Shown here piece by piece: positions 5,465-7,956 of a stretch of 7,956 bases of DNA. The DNA comes from Clostridia bacterium (GTDB lineage: Bacteria; Bacillota; Clostridia; Oscillospirales; CAG-272). The DNA lies in contig JAKSPV010000069.1 of assembly GCA_024404475.1 (NCBI GenBank), positions 1 to 7,956 on the forward strand, written 5' to 3'. Below the pieces are notes generated by a model. The model was not told the DNA's origin and made no database searches. It saw nothing but the letters and a program-made list of their open reading frames with translations. A program made the position numbers and the translations under genes. The stretch's first letter is position 1, and each line of letters begins with the position of its first letter.

Positions 5465-6691
5465 ATGAAAAAAAGCACACTCAAGAGATATGCCCGGCTG
5501 ATCGCCGAAGTCGGCGGCGCCGTTCAGAAAGGACAGGAGGTCGTCATCCGCGCGGAGCCCGACCAGCCCGAATTCGTTGCGATGGTCGCCGAGGAATGCT
5601 ACAAGCTCGGCGCTTCCCGCGTGACGGTGGACTGGGGCTACCAGCCGCTCACGAAACTTGCTGTCAAATATGAGAAACAAAAAACGCTCTCTCGCCTCGA
5701 GGAGTACCAGGTCGCGCGCCTCCGCTACCGCGCGGAGAAACTGCCGGTCATGATCTACCTCGAAAGCGAAGATCCCGACGGCCTCGCCGGCATGAACCAG
5801 GCGAAGTTCGCCAAGGTACGCCAGGCGCAGTCGAAGATCACGAAGCCGATCCGCGACACGATGGACAACCGCTACCAGTGGTGCATCGCCGCCGTGCCGG
5901 GTGCCGCCTGGGCGAACAAACTGTTCCCCGGGATGCGTACCGCTGCCGCCATTGAAAAACTGTGGGAGGCGATCCTCGCGGCAAGCCGCGCCGACGGCGC
6001 CGATCCCGTCGCCGACTGGAAGCGCCACGACGAAGACCTCGCCGCCCGCTGCGCGTACCTCAACAAACTCCATATCAAAGAACTGCATTACACCGCCTCG
6101 AACGGCACCGACCTCCGCGTCGGGCTTCTGCCGAACGGCAAGTTCGCCGGCGGCGGTGAGCATACGATCCAGGGCGTGTTCTACAACCCGAACATGCCGA
6201 CCGAGGAATGCTTCACCTCGCCGAAACGCGGCGAAGCGGAGGGCATCGTCTACGCGTCGAAGCCGCTTTCTTACGGCGGCGAGCTGATCGAGAACTTCTC
6301 CGTCCGCTTTGAAAAGGGACGCGCCGTGGAAGTCCACGCCGAGAAGAACGAAGACCTGCTCCGCGAGATGATCTCGATGGACGACGGCGCCGCCTGCCTC
6401 GGCGAGTGCGCGCTCGTGCCGGTGGACAGCCCGATCTCCGAGTCCGGGATGCTCTTCATGAACACGCTGTTCGACGAGAACGCCGCGTGCCACCTTGCAC
6501 TCGGCCGGGGCTTCTCCGAATGCATCGTCGATTATGCGAACTACACGCTCGAAGAACTCCGCGAGGCGGGGCTCAACGACTCGATGATCCACGTCGATTT
6601 CATGATCGGCACGCCCGACCTTTCGATCGACGCGCTCTGTGAGAACGGCAAGACCGTGCCGGTGTTCCGCCGCGGCACGTGGGCGTTTTAA
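5465..6691 (+). CDS. M29 family metallo-aminopeptidase (AmpS/PepS/AmpT-like)
   Basis: A 408-residue cytoplasmic aminopeptidase that removes N-terminal residues from peptides using a two-metal site (Co2+, Zn2+ or Mn2+ in studied members). The N-terminal domain starts MKKSTLKRYARLIAEVG with a typical GQEVVIRAEP strand. The C-terminal catalytic domain carries the family motifs NMPTEECFTSP (241-252), GECALVP (313-319), NTLFDENAACHLALG (333-347) and HVDFMIGTPDLSID (376-389). By spacing, the metal ligands are Glu248, Glu314, His343, His376 and Asp378, all present. The position seven after His343, a conserved Tyr in AmpT/AmpS-type enzymes, is Phe350 here. The protein ends VPVFRRGTWAF, close to the family's usual end. 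The ATG at 5465 has AAAGAAAGGA at 5445-5454. No promoter or terminator is evident in the 40-base gap after the antiporter, and it nearly abuts the methyltransferase gene, so all are probably co-transcribed. Confidence 0.95.
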   Translation: MKKSTLKRYARLIAEVGGAVQKGQEVVIRAEPDQPEFVAMVAEECYKLGASRVTVDWGYQPLTKLAVKYEKQKTLSRLEEYQVARLRYRAEKLPVMIYLESEDPDGLAGMNQAKFAKVRQAQSKITKPIRDTMDNRYQWCIAAVPGAAWANKLFPGMRTAAAIEKLWEAILAASRADGADPVADWKRHDEDLAARCAYLNKLHIKELHYTASNGTDLRVGLLPNGKFAGGGEHTIQGVFYNPNMPTEECFTSPKRGEAEGIVYASKPLSYGGELIENFSVRFEKGRAVEVHAEKNEDLLREMISMDDGAACLGECALVPVDSPISESGMLFMNTLFDENAACHLALGRGFSECIVDYANYTLEELREAGLNDSMIHVDFMIGTPDLSIDALCENGKTVPVFRRGTWAF

Positions 6692-6694
6692 GCG

Positions 6695-7921
6695 ATGGCG
6701 GAAAGACCGTATCCGAAACTGCACGTCCGCGAAAAGGCGGAGCGTTCGCTCCGCCGCGGACACCCGTGGGTGTACGACGCGGAGATCACCTCGTCGGATG
6801 ATGTCCCCGAGAACGGGGCGATTGTTGACGTATACTCCGCAAAAGGCCGCTGGCTCGGTGCTGGGTTTTACAGCGAACATTCCAAGATCCGCGTCCGCGT
6901 GATCTCCCGCAACACGAACGACCGCTTTGACGAGCCGTTCTGGGAGCGGCGGCTGCGTTATGCCGTCGAGTACCGGCGGCAGGTGATGGGCGACGACTTC
7001 GAGGCGTGCCGGCTCGTCTTCGGCGAGGCGGACTCGTTTCCCGGCTGGACGGTCGATCGCTACGGCGACGTGCTCGTCAGTCAGGTGCTCTCCGTCGGGA
7101 TCGAGACGCGCCGCGAGATGCTCTATCGGCTGCTGGTGGATGTGCTTGCGTCCGTCGGCGTCACTGTCCGCGCGATCGTCGAGCGGAACGACGCACCCGT
7201 CCGGAAACTCGAAGGGCTTGAACAGTCCGTCCGGCTCGTCGATCTGCCCGGGCTCTCGACTGACTTTGACGGGAAGCTGACGATCCGCGAGAATGGGATC
7301 CTCTATCGCGTGGACTGCCTCGACGGGCAGAAGACGGGGTACTTCCTCGACCAGAAATACAACCGGCTCGCCGCCGCGAAGATCGCCAGAGGGCGGCGCG
7401 TGCTCGACTGCTTCACGCACACCGGCGCCTTCGCGCTGAACTGTGCCGCGGCGGGCGCCGCGCACGTCACCGCGGTCGATATCTCCGAGGACGCGATCGC
7501 GGCCGCCCGGGAAAACGCCGTTTTGAACGGTCTTGACGGCGTGATGGATTTCCGCGCCGTTGATGTTTTTGATCTTCTCACCTCGATGGCGGCGGAGAAG
7601 AACTGCCCTTACGACTACATCATTCTCGACCCGCCCGCGTTCACGAAAAACCGCGGCACGGTCGAGAATGCGATCCGCGGCTACCGCGAGATCAACCGGC
7701 GCGCCATGTCGCTCCTGCCGCGCGGCGGCTACCTTGCGACGTGCTCCTGCTCGCATTTCATGACCGATCCGCTCTTCCGCGAAATGCTCGCGGCGGCAGC
7801 GTCGGACGCGAACGTCTCCCTCCGGCAGATCGAGGGGCGCCAGCAGGCGCCGGATCACCCGATCCTCTGGAACGTGTCGGAGACGGATTATCTGAAATTC
7901 TATCTTTTCCAAATCGTCTGA
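6695..7921 (+). CDS. rlmI: RlmI-type 23S rRNA (cytosine-C5) methyltransferase
   Basis: A 408-residue class I SAM-dependent methyltransferase of the RlmI/YccW family. E. coli RlmI (about 396 residues) makes m5C1962 in 23S rRNA, and the same target is likely but unproven here. The N-terminus is a PUA-type RNA-binding domain (about residues 8-75, including RGHPWVYDAEI). A linking region has GEADSFPGWTVDRYGD (110-125) and GQKTGYFLDQKYNR (211-224). The SAM-binding motif I is VLDCFTHTGAFAL (236-248) with the acidic AVDIS end of the next strand (260-264). The catalytic DPPAFTK is at 312-318, and the Cys-containing CSCSH at 350-354 probably carries the catalytic nucleophile. The ATG is only 3 bases past the peptidase stop with no clear ribosome binding site, so translational coupling is likely. 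The general class is certain; the exact target base is less so, because related proteins act on other rRNA sites. Confidence 0.9.
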   Translation: MAERPYPKLHVREKAERSLRRGHPWVYDAEITSSDDVPENGAIVDVYSAKGRWLGAGFYSEHSKIRVRVISRNTNDRFDEPFWERRLRYAVEYRRQVMGDDFEACRLVFGEADSFPGWTVDRYGDVLVSQVLSVGIETRREMLYRLLVDVLASVGVTVRAIVERNDAPVRKLEGLEQSVRLVDLPGLSTDFDGKLTIRENGILYRVDCLDGQKTGYFLDQKYNRLAAAKIARGRRVLDCFTHTGAFALNCAAAGAAHVTAVDISEDAIAAARENAVLNGLDGVMDFRAVDVFDLLTSMAAEKNCPYDYIILDPPAFTKNRGTVENAIRGYREINRRAMSLLPRGGYLATCSCSHFMTDPLFREMLAAAASDANVSLRQIEGRQQAPDHPILWNVSETDYLKFYLFQIV

Positions 7922-7936
7922 AAACCGGAGGTGCGT

Positions 7937-7956
7937 ATGACCATGCAGAAAGGTGC
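7937..7956 (+). CDS. Start of a further gene, cut by the window end
   Basis: Just after the methyltransferase stop, GGAGGTG (7927-7933) precedes two in-frame ATGs, at 7937 and 7943. The second has the better spacing (9 bases from GGAGGTG, against 3 for the first). Only six codons (MTMQKG) are visible, so the product cannot be named. The 15-base gap suggests it belongs to the same operon as the methyltransferase. Confidence 0.6.

Noticed and set aside
4432..5484. A 350-codon minus-strand open frame opposite the antiporter
   Set aside because: Its product is a very Asp/Glu/Arg/Gly-rich string with no domain. The plus strand carries the complete membrane antiporter with conserved alpha repeats.
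5441..7912. An 823-codon open frame on the minus strand, antisense to the peptidase and methyltransferase genes
   Set aside because: It runs opposite two clearly conserved genes and their junction. Its product is a low-diversity Arg/Val/Asp/Glu/His-rich string without recognisable domains. GC-rich third codon positions on the plus strand explain the lack of stops.

Overview
This is a GC-rich chromosomal stretch with dense, short-spaced genes. Strong AAGGAG/GGAGG ribosome binding sites, a TTG start, a greA-lysS pair, clostridial-looking M29 peptidase and YwaF-type proteins, and a textbook sigma-A type promoter all suggest a high-GC member of the Firmicutes, probably Clostridia and possibly a gut-type lineage. 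The taxon is inferred from gene style only. Everything looks like housekeeping and metal-homeostasis DNA; I see no mobile elements, phage genes, CRISPR, tRNA or rRNA.

Left block (1-3830, plus strand): the 3' end of an S41 C-terminal processing protease, then greA (transcript cleavage factor), lysS (class II lysyl-tRNA synthetase) and a seven-helix YwaF/TMEM164-like membrane protein. Gaps are only 20-30 bases with a ribosome binding site in each, so this is probably one operon. It ends at a strong bidirectional hairpin terminator at 3804-3827, shared with a convergent small gene.

Middle block (3840-4428): a minus-strand gene for an 80-residue GlsB/YeaQ/YmgE-type membrane protein has its own extended -10 promoter. 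Facing away from it is a perfect-consensus promoter (TTGACA, 17 bases, TATAAT). That promoter drives a leader which I identify as a yybP-ykoY manganese riboswitch. The leader also holds a 15-bp hairpin directly after the aptamer and a possible hairpin that hides the ribosome binding site.

Right block (4429-7956, plus strand): the riboswitch precedes a CaCA-family cation antiporter, which I therefore interpret as a likely Mn2+ exporter. It is followed at short spacing by an M29 metallo-aminopeptidase, an RlmI-type 23S rRNA cytosine methyltransferase only 3 bases further on, and the first codons of another gene. No promoter or terminator is evident between these genes, so the riboswitch may govern the whole set.

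The most informative signals are the riboswitch and its architecture, the residue changes in the antiporter's second alpha repeat, the Tyr-to-Phe change in the M29 active-site region, and two near-palindromes between the divergent promoters. I found no wholly new system.
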